From NCBI RefSeq assembly GCF_008035925.1, contig NZ_CP036264.1, positions 5,206,402 to 5,270,401 on the forward strand: a stretch of DNA of 64,000 nucleotides. The letters run 5' to 3'. Under the pieces are notes generated by a model, which was given only the letters and a program-made list of their open reading frames with translations, ran no database searches and was not told where the DNA came from. Made by a program: the position numbers and the translations under genes. Shown piece by piece: positions 54,016 to 62,139 of the stretch; the first letter of the stretch is position 1; each line of letters opens with the position of its first letter. Origin of the DNA: Stieleria maiorica (lineage in GTDB: Bacteria; Planctomycetota; Planctomycetia; Pirellulales; Pirellulaceae).

Positions 54016-55272
54016 ATGTCAAATGAATTGCAAGCGACAAAATCTGCGTCGACTCTAAGAAAGAACGCCACGGCTTATCAAAAGATCGTGATGCCGGACG
54101 GTTCGGTGACCGGAGGCCGATTCGATCGCTCCATCACTTCCCAGGTGATTTTCCCGGACGATATGACCGGTCTCTCCTATCTGGATATCGGAACGATGGA
54201 GGGTTTCTTTCCGTTCGAAGCCTTGCGCCGCGGCGCCAGCCGAGTGGTTGGATTGGATATGAATGCCAACTACGTGCACAACGCGAACGTTCTGGCGCAG
54301 AAACAGGGACTGCCCGGTGAGTTCCATCAACTGGACATCGATTTCGAAACTCCGACGGGCCAGTTCGACTACGTTTCCTGCCTCAACGTGCTGCACCATT
54401 TGATCGACCCGCTGGAGGTGATCCAGAAGCTGATCTCGGTCACCAAGAAAAGGCTGATCTTGGAAGTCGCGGGGCTAGGATACCACGAGCGCAAGAAGCT
54501 GAAGATCCCCTGGGTGGCAGGCAAGTTGATCGAAAAGATGCCGCTGATCTATGTTCGGAAAAAGGCGTTGACCGGCAACCGGCAAAAGTTTTTCATCTCC
54601 GCGCCGGCGATGAAGAACTATTTGCTTGGGCACCGTTTTGTCTTTTCCGACGTGGAGATCATTCCGTCACCCTTCAAGGGGCGGTACATCGCGATCGGGC
54701 ACCGCCGGAACGTACGTCGGCTGGTCATCGTTGCGGGCCCGACCGCCGCGGGAAAGTCCACGCTGATCGACCGGATGTCCAAGGGGCAAGCGTCTGACGT
54801 CGCCGAACACCTGAATTTGTCAGATCCGTCGACCTGGAGCACGCAGGAGGTCGAAGACCTTTCTAAGTCCACCGTTGCCGATTACGGTGATATCGTGGTC
54901 CCGTTCGATTTCTTGTCGCGACTGAAGTGGAACATCACCGACTATCGAAAACTGCAATTGATGGATCTGATTCGTTGTGCCGAAGAGGTTCAAGTTCTCA
55001 CGGTTGGGGCGACGCCTGAGCTGCTTCGAGAACAATTCGAATCGAGTAAAATCCAGTCTTACGTCAAGAAGCACGGCAAACAGCCTAACAAAGGGCCACT
55101 GGTGGAGTTGAGAGACAGCTACCGCGACCCAGAAGCCGTGCGCAACTTCTATCAACACTGGTTCGATTTCGTTTCGACAGGCGGCTGGAAACACAGCGTG
55201 ATTGCGAATCAGGATCAGCCAGCGTTGTCGGACCCAATGCAATGGATCCAATCGGTGGATTGGCAAGGCTGA
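54016..55272 (+). CDS. Methyltransferase fused to P-loop kinase-like domain (copy 1)
   Basis: A 418-residue two-domain protein. Residues ~40-225 are a class I SAM-dependent methyltransferase: motif I YLDIGTMEGFFPFEALRRGA (about 55-74), GLDMN, and YVSCLNVLHHLIDP. Residues ~234-418 are a P-loop domain with RLVIVAGPTAAGKSTLIDRM (Walker A, 241-249), FDFLSRLKWNITDY and LTVGATPELLREQFE. The second domain is not a eukaryotic-like kinase. Methyltransferase-kinase fusions such as WbdD cap O-antigen chains to fix length. A related copy follows. ATG 54016 is chosen; TTG 54001 is less likely. The acceptor is unknown. Confidence 0.8.
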   Translation: MSNELQATKSASTLRKNATAYQKIVMPDGSVTGGRFDRSITSQVIFPDDMTGLSYLDIGTMEGFFPFEALRRGASRVVGLDMNANYVHNANVLAQKQGLPGEFHQLDIDFETPTGQFDYVSCLNVLHHLIDPLEVIQKLISVTKKRLILEVAGLGYHERKKLKIPWVAGKLIEKMPLIYVRKKALTGNRQKFFISAPAMKNYLLGHRFVFSDVEIIPSPFKGRYIAIGHRRNVRRLVIVAGPTAAGKSTLIDRMSKGQASDVAEHLNLSDPSTWSTQEVEDLSKSTVADYGDIVVPFDFLSRLKWNITDYRKLQLMDLIRCAEEVQVLTVGATPELLREQFESSKIQSYVKKHGKQPNKGPLVELRDSYRDPEAVRNFYQHWFDFVSTGGWKHSVIANQDQPALSDPMQWIQSVDWQG

Positions 55273-55304
55273 ACGGATGCTTCTCGAAGAACCGGGAGTT
55301 GAAG

Positions 55305-56588
55305 ATGGAGAGCATTGACCGAACGCAGTGCGGATCCAATGCGTCATCGAACACCCACGGCGGTTCAACGCAACTTGCTTCTGAGCGACGCAACCGTCAG
55401 TCGACAGGCAGCCTGGTTGACGCCATCCCCGATGACCTGACAGGACGCTCGGTGCTTTGCGTCGGCGCTGGTGATGGGACCTGTTGCTTTGAAGCGGTCC
55501 GACGCGGGGCGAGCCGCGTGGTCGGCATCGACGTGCGCCACGATCATATTGATGCTGCCCGACGACGCGCCGAATCGCTGGGGATGGCGGTCGATTTCCG
55601 ACAGCTTGATTTCGACGCGCGGTATCCTGAGGAGACGTTCGATGACGTCATCTGCCTGACAGGCTTGAGCCAATCGGTTGCACCGGTGGTGCTGCTAGAT
55701 CGTTTGGTGGATTCGTGCAGGGAGCGGCTGATCATCGGCGTCGAGCGGCTGAACAGGTCGATCCTGAAGGAATTGAAACTCAACTGGTGGCGACGCCTAC
55801 TCTTCGGCGCGTTCACCTCCACGCCGATCGCGTTCGTGAGCCCGAATGCGCCTCGCAGGCGACGCCGGCGATTCTATTTGTCGACCGAGGCCGTCCGTTG
55901 CATCTTGACGGAACGCCGACAAGTGTTTTCTCACGTGGAGACGGCCCATCCGTCGGATCGGCGGTATGATGTTTTGATCGGATACAAACGCCGGATCGAG
56001 AATCTGATCGTCATCGCCGGCCCGACTTCTGCGGGAAAGACGACTCTGAAAAACAAACTTGCCTCTGGGCAGGCCAACGAGCTTTGCAAGGAACTCGGCA
56101 TTGGTGACATCTCATGCTGGCAACAAATGGAGTTCTACGACCTGATCAACCATCCGCGGGCGGAACTCCCCAATGTGATCATGCACTACGATTTTCATGC
56201 CCGCTTGAAATGGAACCTGGAACATGAACAGATGTTCGAGTTCGTCGACATCGTCAACAGTGCCCGGAATCTGAAGATCGTGACATTGTGGACTGCGCCG
56301 GACCAATTACGAAAGCAGTTCGAGACGAGTGAGATCCAGGATCACATCCGTCGCACCGGCGTCGCGCCGAAGAGCGGCAAGACCCTTCGGCTGCGAGAAG
56401 ACTACAAGGACGCAAACAAGATCGTCCAGTACTACCGCTGCTGGCTCGACTTCGCGTCGTCGTTCGAATCAAAGCATTACATTCTGTCGAATACCGACGA
56501 GACACGAATGATGACGGTGGAACAATGGGAAAGCGAGTGCAGCGGGGGCTCACTGCAAAGCCAACCAGTCGACCGCGTCGCTGAATAG
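55305..56588 (+). CDS. Methyltransferase fused to P-loop kinase-like domain (copy 2)
   Basis: A 427-residue paralogue of the preceding gene. The methyltransferase half keeps LCVGAGDGTCCFEAVRRGAS (about 51-70) but its later motifs are changed (LTGLSQSVAP in place of the HHLIDP segment of copy 1). The P-loop domain is IVIAGPTSAGKTTLKNKLAS (Walker A, 239-247), with HYDFHARLKWNLEHEQMFEF and VTLWTAPDQLRKQFETSEIQ matching copy 1. The conserved kinase-like part and diverged methyltransferase part suggest division of labour. ATG 55305 has GGGAG about 10 bases upstream; ATG 55242 would overlap copy 1. The 3' end overlaps the - strand gene by 39 bases. Confidence 0.78.
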   Translation: MESIDRTQCGSNASSNTHGGSTQLASERRNRQSTGSLVDAIPDDLTGRSVLCVGAGDGTCCFEAVRRGASRVVGIDVRHDHIDAARRRAESLGMAVDFRQLDFDARYPEETFDDVICLTGLSQSVAPVVLLDRLVDSCRERLIIGVERLNRSILKELKLNWWRRLLFGAFTSTPIAFVSPNAPRRRRRRFYLSTEAVRCILTERRQVFSHVETAHPSDRRYDVLIGYKRRIENLIVIAGPTSAGKTTLKNKLASGQANELCKELGIGDISCWQQMEFYDLINHPRAELPNVIMHYDFHARLKWNLEHEQMFEFVDIVNSARNLKIVTLWTAPDQLRKQFETSEIQDHIRRTGVAPKSGKTLRLREDYKDANKIVQYYRCWLDFASSFESKHYILSNTDETRMMTVEQWESECSGGSLQSQPVDRVAE

Positions 56589-58973
56589 CTGGTCGTCGCC
56601 GTCTCCGCTGCGCAGCTTGTCACGCCCGAGCCCTCCGATCAAAATGTCAATCCCGTCACCACCATAGATGACGTCGTCACCGGATCGCCCATCGATGGTG
56701 TCATTTCCGTCGCCGCCATCGAGCTTGTCGTGCCCGGCACCACCGATCAGCGTGTCGTCGCCCTCGTTTCCGTAGAATCGAACCGTTTTTTGATCGGTAA
56801 GATTACTGGTCAGCACATCGTTTCCGCTGCGTCCCTGGACTGTCACGACCCGGACGCTGTCGTAATCGAACTGGAATGTTTCTTCGTTGAACTGCACGAC
56901 CAGTTGGTCACCGACTTGATCGATCGTGATCTGGTCGTCGCTGGAAGTTCCCTTGACAACCAGGATGCCGGTGTCGGACATGCGGACGAACAGGTCCGAA
57001 TCGTCCTGCACCACAGGTGGAGGAACACTATCGCTCAATTGCCCCGGCTGAATGATTCCAACCGCTTCGTGCCACAAATTGGCCGGTTGATCGGGGTAGG
57101 AACGAGCCAGCCTGATCGACTTGCTGGGCAAGTACGTAATGTTGTCTGTAACGATCGTGTCGGATTCGGCGTCACGATCGAACGCGATGTTGATGTAAGA
57201 TTCCAAAATGGCGTTTCGAAGAATGGTCCCCTCAACGCCCGCGTTGCCGGGGGCGCCGAATGCAACATTCACTCCGGACACGTAGAGTCCATCAAAAATC
57301 ATCGACCAGTTTTCGTAGGTGGACTTGAGCATGTTGATCCCGACGGTGGCGCGGAACTGTATGCTGCTGTTGGAGCCTTCGTTGGCGTTGCTGACCGCAG
57401 GGTCCCCGATCACCGTAAAGTTTTGAAATGTGTAGTTGGCATCATGATAGGATTCGACGCCGGCCGACCGCACGTGCCAAACCAACGTGTCTTCGATGAG
57501 AGTCCTTTCGTAGTTGCGGAACCGTGTTTGCCCCTGTGACCATGTCAGCCAAATTCCGCCGCGGCTCGATGCAACCTCATTGCCTTTGAAGGAATCAAAG
57601 GCGTCGAAGGTACCGCGATTGTCCGTGAATGACATGCCATAGCCGTTGGCGTTGTAGCCAAAGCCACGGGCGTCGTAGACCACGTTGTCTTCGACCGTTC
57701 CACTGGCGAGGCGAAACCAAAACCCTGATCCGTCGAGTGCAAAGTCCCTCGAACCGCCGCCACCGTTCCGGCTACCGACCGCAGCCCCGCCGTCGACTTT
57801 CGCGACGAGGTTCCCGATGAATCGATTTCGTTCTTCGGATCCATCTTCGGTGACAATTCCGCCACCGTCGACGTCATAGACGATGTTGTTGAGAATGTTC
57901 GCATCATCGGTTGCATGAATTGTGATCGACCACTTCAATCCATCGCGGACGACAGACGACTCGACATCGAACTGCCCAAGATTGTGATGGGCATGAATCG
58001 GATACCGGGCGGTGTGATTCGTGCCGATGTTGATGACGTTCCCGAATTCATCGACCATCGTGTCGTCCAAACGGTCGCCGGTCGTTCGCCCCATGCTGGT
58101 AAACGACGCGTCAACAATCTGAACGTTGGCGTGCCCGGTCGACAAAAAGTGTCCTCTTGTTCCGTCCGGATTCTCCGATCGCAACTCGATGTTTCTGGTC
58201 AAGTTGGCGATATGAGCAAACACTTCAACACCGAACGGGTTATCGGAAATCCCGTGGTGATCGTGAGTCACGGCATCTGACAGTACGATCCGATTTCCCT
58301 GGATATCAGCAATGAACGCCGTTTCCGTCGTCAATGACTGTTTGACGCCTGTTCGCTGATTCGTTCCCGGCAACAGGATTTCATCTCCGACTTGCCAATC
58401 GTTGGGAACCGACCCGACGACGATCTCGGTGTCCCCAGCGTTGATGTCGGTCGCGGCGCGGACATAGGGTGTCACATCGCGGCCGTTCGTTTCGAGCGAG
58501 CCGAACACGAGCAAGCCGTTACCGAATTGGAACGGATCGAAGTCGGTTTCGATCGGGGTGTCGGCAAAAACGATTTCGGCTGAGCCCACGATCGGCGACT
58601 CTTCCGACCCGATCTGCAACACGCCTGACGGCATCACGTGAATCGTGTTGACTTCGAGCGATGTCGCTCGGTCGGGGGCGAATCTCAGCGAGCCGAAGAT
58701 CTCCAAGTTTCCGATCCCGGTGATTTCGTCAAAAACGACATCGATTTCGGGAGCGATTCTTACGTTGTCGCCGGGCCCGGGTGCCCGACCTCCCCAAGTC
58801 GCCGGGTCCGACCAGGCGCCGTCTTGGATCGCGATGACATCTGCACCGACCATCCGAGGAATGGTATCGTGGGAGGTCACCACAGCAGTGTCCGTCACCA
58901 TTGCTGCTCCGTGCATGTGGGCAGCGAGCATCTGGCGATACTCAAGTTGCTGGAAAGTCGATTGACGCATCAT
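56550..58973 (-). CDS. Secreted G8-domain / beta-helix / RTX protein
   Basis: An 807-residue extracellular protein. The N-terminus (STFQQLEYRQMLAAH) fits the planctomycete 'LE-x-R-x-LLA' export motif instead of a normal signal peptide. A G8 domain follows (about 45-150: DGAWSDPATWGGRAPGPGD, NLEIFGSLRF), then right-handed parallel beta-helix repeats (about 250-600, NILNNIVYDVDGGGI). The C-terminus has hemolysin-type calcium-binding nonapeptides (GGAGHDKLDGGDGNDTIDG; about six units). G8 proteins bind or cleave polysaccharides. It may be cell-surface and act on the glycan made here. It converges with and overlaps the 3' end of the methyltransferase fusion. Confidence 0.88.
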   Translation of the reverse strand: MMRQSTFQQLEYRQMLAAHMHGAAMVTDTAVVTSHDTIPRMVGADVIAIQDGAWSDPATWGGRAPGPGDNVRIAPEIDVVFDEITGIGNLEIFGSLRFAPDRATSLEVNTIHVMPSGVLQIGSEESPIVGSAEIVFADTPIETDFDPFQFGNGLLVFGSLETNGRDVTPYVRAATDINAGDTEIVVGSVPNDWQVGDEILLPGTNQRTGVKQSLTTETAFIADIQGNRIVLSDAVTHDHHGISDNPFGVEVFAHIANLTRNIELRSENPDGTRGHFLSTGHANVQIVDASFTSMGRTTGDRLDDTMVDEFGNVINIGTNHTARYPIHAHHNLGQFDVESSVVRDGLKWSITIHATDDANILNNIVYDVDGGGIVTEDGSEERNRFIGNLVAKVDGGAAVGSRNGGGGSRDFALDGSGFWFRLASGTVEDNVVYDARGFGYNANGYGMSFTDNRGTFDAFDSFKGNEVASSRGGIWLTWSQGQTRFRNYERTLIEDTLVWHVRSAGVESYHDANYTFQNFTVIGDPAVSNANEGSNSSIQFRATVGINMLKSTYENWSMIFDGLYVSGVNVAFGAPGNAGVEGTILRNAILESYINIAFDRDAESDTIVTDNITYLPSKSIRLARSYPDQPANLWHEAVGIIQPGQLSDSVPPPVVQDDSDLFVRMSDTGILVVKGTSSDDQITIDQVGDQLVVQFNEETFQFDYDSVRVVTVQGRSGNDVLTSNLTDQKTVRFYGNEGDDTLIGGAGHDKLDGGDGNDTIDGRSGDDVIYGGDGIDILIGGLGRDKLRSGDGDDQLFSDAVDWLALQ

Positions 58974-59331
58974 GTCTGGATTACCGGTGCTCAGTCGTTG
59001 TGGTTGTGGGGCTCGATAGATTTGGGGCTTGATGGATCAAGAGCTCGTTCGGCCCGAGCGTCTTGTCGGTTCACAATGGATCGATGTCGATGAACTCAGC
59101 GGCGACCAACCGTCGGCTCGTCGATACAATTGCGCGGGGTCGCCAGTGCCATTTGCCGGTCAAACGTTTTGGTCTGACGAGGAGAAAGGTCGCGACGCGT
59201 ACGTACAAGAAAAACGCAGACGCTCTCCGTAGAAAACAGGCAGTGACCATGCCGCAGGGCCTCACGCGCAAGAATCGGTGACTCTGCCCCAGTCACGAAA
59301 TCTTCCATCAACTCTAATGCGTGAGTAATTT

Positions 59332-59376
59332 GCCTAGGCTGGGGAGTATATAGGGCCTGCTCGGATGCTCCTAGGC
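59332..59376 (+). promoter_or_regulatory. Inverted repeat GCCTAGG/CCTAGGC
   Basis: Two perfect 7-base arms separated by 31 bases, directly followed by another hairpin (59384-59400). The adjacency of two structures suggests an RNA leader or operator upstream of the cyclase gene, but the leader would be about 370 bases long. Confidence 0.4.
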
Positions 59377-59383
59377 GTATCTT

Positions 59384-59400
59384 CCGCAAAGGTTTTGCGG
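59384..59400 (+). promoter_or_regulatory. Perfect 7-bp hairpin
   Basis: CCGCAAA-GGT-TTTGCGG forms a perfect 7-bp stem with a 3-base loop. No T-run follows on the + strand. It may be part of the same structured leader as the preceding inverted repeat. Confidence 0.45.
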
Positions 59401-59742
59401 GGAGACCGAGGGACGGCGAAAGTGATTTGGCGATAGGACCATGGAAAATCTTTAGGCATGGGAACAACCGTTGGATAAGAACGAAAATCCAGCTTCGCGG
59501 TCATTGATGGTGACACAATGACCACTGGCTCCGTCGCGGTAGGTAGACCCGTGCTGCCTCAACTATAGGTTGGGTTTTCTAGGCAAGATGGGAGTTTTTC
59601 TATTTGTCAATGGAGATGTCGGAAGCCCCCATGCAGCCCGTCGCGGTTTCAGCCGTAGTATGTTTTCAACCCACCGCCAGCGACCGGGATCGCTGAAGCG
59701 AGTGGTGTGAAAAGAAGATTGAATTCTTGACGGAAAAACGAA

Positions 59743-60417
59743 ATGCCTGACGCGCAGAAAACTCACGACATTGGGATGCCGATTTACAAGGGGATGTGGC
59801 ACTATCGGCCGGGATGGGAAAACGAGGTCACGCCATTGGCGGAAACGGTCGCAGGCGACAACAGCACGGTGTATCGTTTCGGACTTTGCTCGCACACCGG
59901 CACGTATGTGGAGACGAGTCAGCACAAACTTGCCAACAATATTCTGCTGGACGATTTCAAACTCACCGACCTCGTTTGCACTTGCAAGGTTTTGTGTCTG
60001 GCGTCCGGTCAGCCAGGCAAAGAGGTCACGCTTGACGAGTTTCAATCCGCCATGGATCAATCGGGCCTCAGCGTAAATGCGGGGGACTCATTGCTAATCG
60101 CGACTGGTTGGGGGATGAATCACGCGGCGTCAGATTACCTGGACGCGTGCCCCTATTTTTCGAGACGACTTGTCGAATGGTTGTGTCAAACGCGACTGCA
60201 TCTTCTCGGTGTCGACGTCCCGATCATCGACCACCCGATCACGCCCTTTGGGGCGGTGAAAAACCTCTTTATGTCGAACCCGCGCCTGCTGCTGATCGCC
60301 CCGCTCGTCATTGATCTGGCGGTCGTCACAAGCGGCACGTACTTACTGGTCGCCGCACCGTTAAATATCCAGGGTGTTTCGGCCTCGCTGTGCCGTCCTT
60401 TGTTGATCGAGCTCTGA
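59743..60417 (+). CDS. Cyclase-family protein (KynB-like fold) with altered metal site
   Basis: A 224-residue protein with the cyclase-family fold: DIGMPIYKGMWHY, GLCSHTGTYVETSQHKL, LLIATGWGMN, LLGVDVPIIDHP and a C-terminal LLVAAPLNIQGVSASLCRPL. The canonical metal-binding signature is His-x-Gly-Thr-His-x-Asp-x-x-x-His; here it reads HTGTYVETSQH (His51, Tyr55, Glu57, His61), so one His is Tyr and the Asp is Glu. Members hydrolyse formamides, lactams or isatin. The changed ligands may mean a different metal, reaction or loss of activity. No glycan role is evident; it is separated from the operons on both sides. Confidence 0.82.
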   Translation: MPDAQKTHDIGMPIYKGMWHYRPGWENEVTPLAETVAGDNSTVYRFGLCSHTGTYVETSQHKLANNILLDDFKLTDLVCTCKVLCLASGQPGKEVTLDEFQSAMDQSGLSVNAGDSLLIATGWGMNHAASDYLDACPYFSRRLVEWLCQTRLHLLGVDVPIIDHPITPFGAVKNLFMSNPRLLLIAPLVIDLAVVTSGTYLLVAAPLNIQGVSASLCRPLLIEL

Positions 60418-60926
60418 TTATCCGGCAAATCTGGAGCATCACTCAAGACCGTTAAAACCAAGCGGTTTTGACTGCGACGAACCGTAGGCAACGGATGGGC
60501 AAGTAATCCGCCGCAGCTTGGTTTTCGGTTGGGCCGGACAGTCGCCGTCCTCTCCGAGGTCGGCACATGACAAAGCTTCGCTTTGTGGGCGCCGAGTTCG
60601 GAGAACACGGCGACTCTCCGAACGCTTCGGCTACCCGCAAATTAAGCTGCGGCGCAATACTAGGGATGGGGGCAGGCCGATCTTGATCGCCCCCTGAATA
60701 CGCAGCATAGGCTTCTCAGCAAAACGCTCGTTCCGACAGGAAGCCTCGCTCGAATGTCGCTTCGGCGATCGCTGCAACCACCAGCCAACGGGGGGGCGGG
60801 CGGCGGTATACATTGATCCGGGTTTGGATTATGGTATGCGGGTCGAATTCTCCAACGAGCCGTCTATTCCGCTGATTGGCGATTCCCCCTCTTGTGCCGC
60901 ATGTCCGGTTCTTGGCTAACAGCTCG
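60418..60926 (+). other. Gene-free stretch with compound palindrome
   Basis: No coding ORF. It holds the 76-base palindrome at 60540-60615, a following hairpin CCGAA-CGC-TTCGG (60618-60630) and a 6-bp inverted repeat GGGGGC/GCCCCC (60668-60673, 60689-60694). It ends just before the start of a membrane GT2 gene, whose promoter is presumably here but was not identified. Confidence 0.55.
60540..60615 (+). repeat. Compound palindrome (REP-like)
   Basis: Two 25-base arms (60540-60564 and 60591-60615) pair as an imperfect inverted repeat with 21 of 25 matches, surrounding a perfect inner hairpin ACAAAGC-TTC-GCTTTGT (60570-60586). The nested stem-in-stem layout is that of dispersed extragenic palindromes or structured-RNA elements. 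No transposase is adjacent. The arms lie near a smaller hairpin (60618-60630). Confidence 0.75.
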
Positions 60927-62087
60927 ATGATGACTGTCTTCTTGAGCGTCGTATTTTGGGTGTGCGTTTTGGGGGTGATCACGCCGTACGTGGTTTACCC
61001 GGCGTCGCTCTTTCTGCTTTCGCGTTTGCGTCAGCCACATGAACCGGGCTCCGCGACGCCGCGCGCCAGTGTGGTGATCAGCGCCTACAACGAGGCGGCG
61101 GTCATTCGCGAAAAACTGGAAAACGCGTGTGCCCTTGACTACCCGTCCGAACTGCTGGAAGTGATCGTGATTTCGGACGAATCGGACGACGGAACGGACG
61201 AGATCGTCAGGGAGTTCGCCGGGCGATCGGTCAAGTTGTTCCGCCAAGTTCCGCGTGAGGGCAAGTCGGCGGCACTGACGAAGTTTGTCCCCCGGTGCAA
61301 CGGCGATGTGATTGTTTTCAGCGACGCTAATTCGGTGTACCAGCCCGATGCCGTCGCCAAACTGGTCAGACACTTTTCCGACCCCAAGGTCGGTTACGTC
61401 GTCGGCCACCAGCGATATCACCAAGGCGACGGCGCGGCTTCGAAGTCGGAGAGCGCGTACTGGGACTTTGAAATCCGGCTGAAGTGCTGGGAAAGTCGTC
61501 TGAGCAGTGTGGTCGGAGGTGATGGAGCGATCATGGCGATGCGGCGAGAGCTGTTCTCTCCGCTTCAGAAAGATGACATCAATGATTTCCTGATTCCGCT
61601 TCGCATCGTGGTCGCCGGGTACCGGGGCCTGTTTGATCCCGAAGCCGTCTGTTATGAAGAGGCGGCACCCAGCTTCGGTGGAGAGTTCAAACGCAAGGTG
61701 CGGATCGTCAATCGCAGCTTCCGTGCCTTGACGCGTGCCCCCGGTGCGATGAATCCGCTGAAAGTAGGGGTGTTTGCCTGGCAGTTGATCTGTCACAAAG
61801 TTGTTCGCTGGCTGGCACCGGTTTTCCTGATCGGTTGCTTGGCGACCAGCACAGCGCTGGCGGCAAGCGGATCGACGTTCTTTCAGTTGACACTGGTCGT
61901 GCAGATCGCCTTTTACCTGCTTGCGGTGGCGCGGCTGATCCCCAAGGTCGGCGAGTTCAAGCTCATCTATCTGTGTTACTTTTTCTGTTTGTCGAACGTG
62001 GCGGCCGGGTTGGGCATCATCAATATTTTTCTGGGCCGAAAGTTCTCGACTTGGACGCCACAGCGGACCGAGATATCGAAATCGTAG
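60927..62087 (+). CDS. Membrane GT2-family glycosyltransferase
   Basis: A 386-residue protein with an N-terminal membrane helix (MMTVFLSVVFWVCVLGVITP), a cytoplasmic GT-A domain (ARASVVISAYNEAAVIREKL-type start, VIVISDESDDGTDEI, VIVFSDANSVYQPDAV, GGDGAIMAMRREL, DDINDFLIPLRIV) and C-terminal membrane helices (~305-380). It resembles processive hyaluronan/chitin-type enzymes in layout, with FKRKVRIVNRSFRAL in place of the classical QxxRW. ATG 60927 is used; TTG 60876 would extend it. A paralogue follows. Confidence 0.88.
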   Translation: MMTVFLSVVFWVCVLGVITPYVVYPASLFLLSRLRQPHEPGSATPRASVVISAYNEAAVIREKLENACALDYPSELLEVIVISDESDDGTDEIVREFAGRSVKLFRQVPREGKSAALTKFVPRCNGDVIVFSDANSVYQPDAVAKLVRHFSDPKVGYVVGHQRYHQGDGAASKSESAYWDFEIRLKCWESRLSSVVGGDGAIMAMRRELFSPLQKDDINDFLIPLRIVVAGYRGLFDPEAVCYEEAAPSFGGEFKRKVRIVNRSFRALTRAPGAMNPLKVGVFAWQLICHKVVRWLAPVFLIGCLATSTALAASGSTFFQLTLVVQIAFYLLAVARLIPKVGEFKLIYLCYFFCLSNVAAGLGIINIFLGRKFSTWTPQRTEISKS

Positions 62088-62139
62088 CGGGAGCGAAGGG
62101 GCCTATCCGATGAAGACACGGCAAACGGACGCCGATTGA

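Larger units (their letters stand above)
58974..59742 (+). other. Gene-free divergent intergenic region with structured elements
   Basis: No coding ORF is convincing. The region drives the - strand G8 gene and the + strand cyclase-family gene. It contains a 7-bp inverted repeat GCCTAGG...CCTAGGC (59332-59338, 59370-59376, 31-base spacer) and a perfect 7-bp hairpin CCGCAAA-GGT-TTTGCGG (59384-59400). It does not match any riboswitch consensus I recognise, including c-di-GMP-I. Confidence 0.5.

Noticed and set aside
53378-54040. 220-codon - strand frame in the gene-free region
   Set aside because: Overlaps the start of the methyltransferase fusion; most of it has Ser/Arg/Cys-rich noise. The final ~40 residues look slightly protein-like but match no family I know, so it could at most be a decayed remnant.
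56730-57539. 269-codon + strand frame inside the G8/RTX gene
   Set aside because: Antisense to RTX and beta-helix repeats; no start context and no domain.
59300-59420. c-di-GMP riboswitch before the cyclase gene
   Set aside because: The GEMM core motifs and the GAAA-receptor arrangement are not present; only two generic stems are seen.
60864-61796. 310-codon open frame on the - strand over the GT2 gene
   Set aside because: Antisense to a clear GT2 domain; composition is biased and there is no motif.
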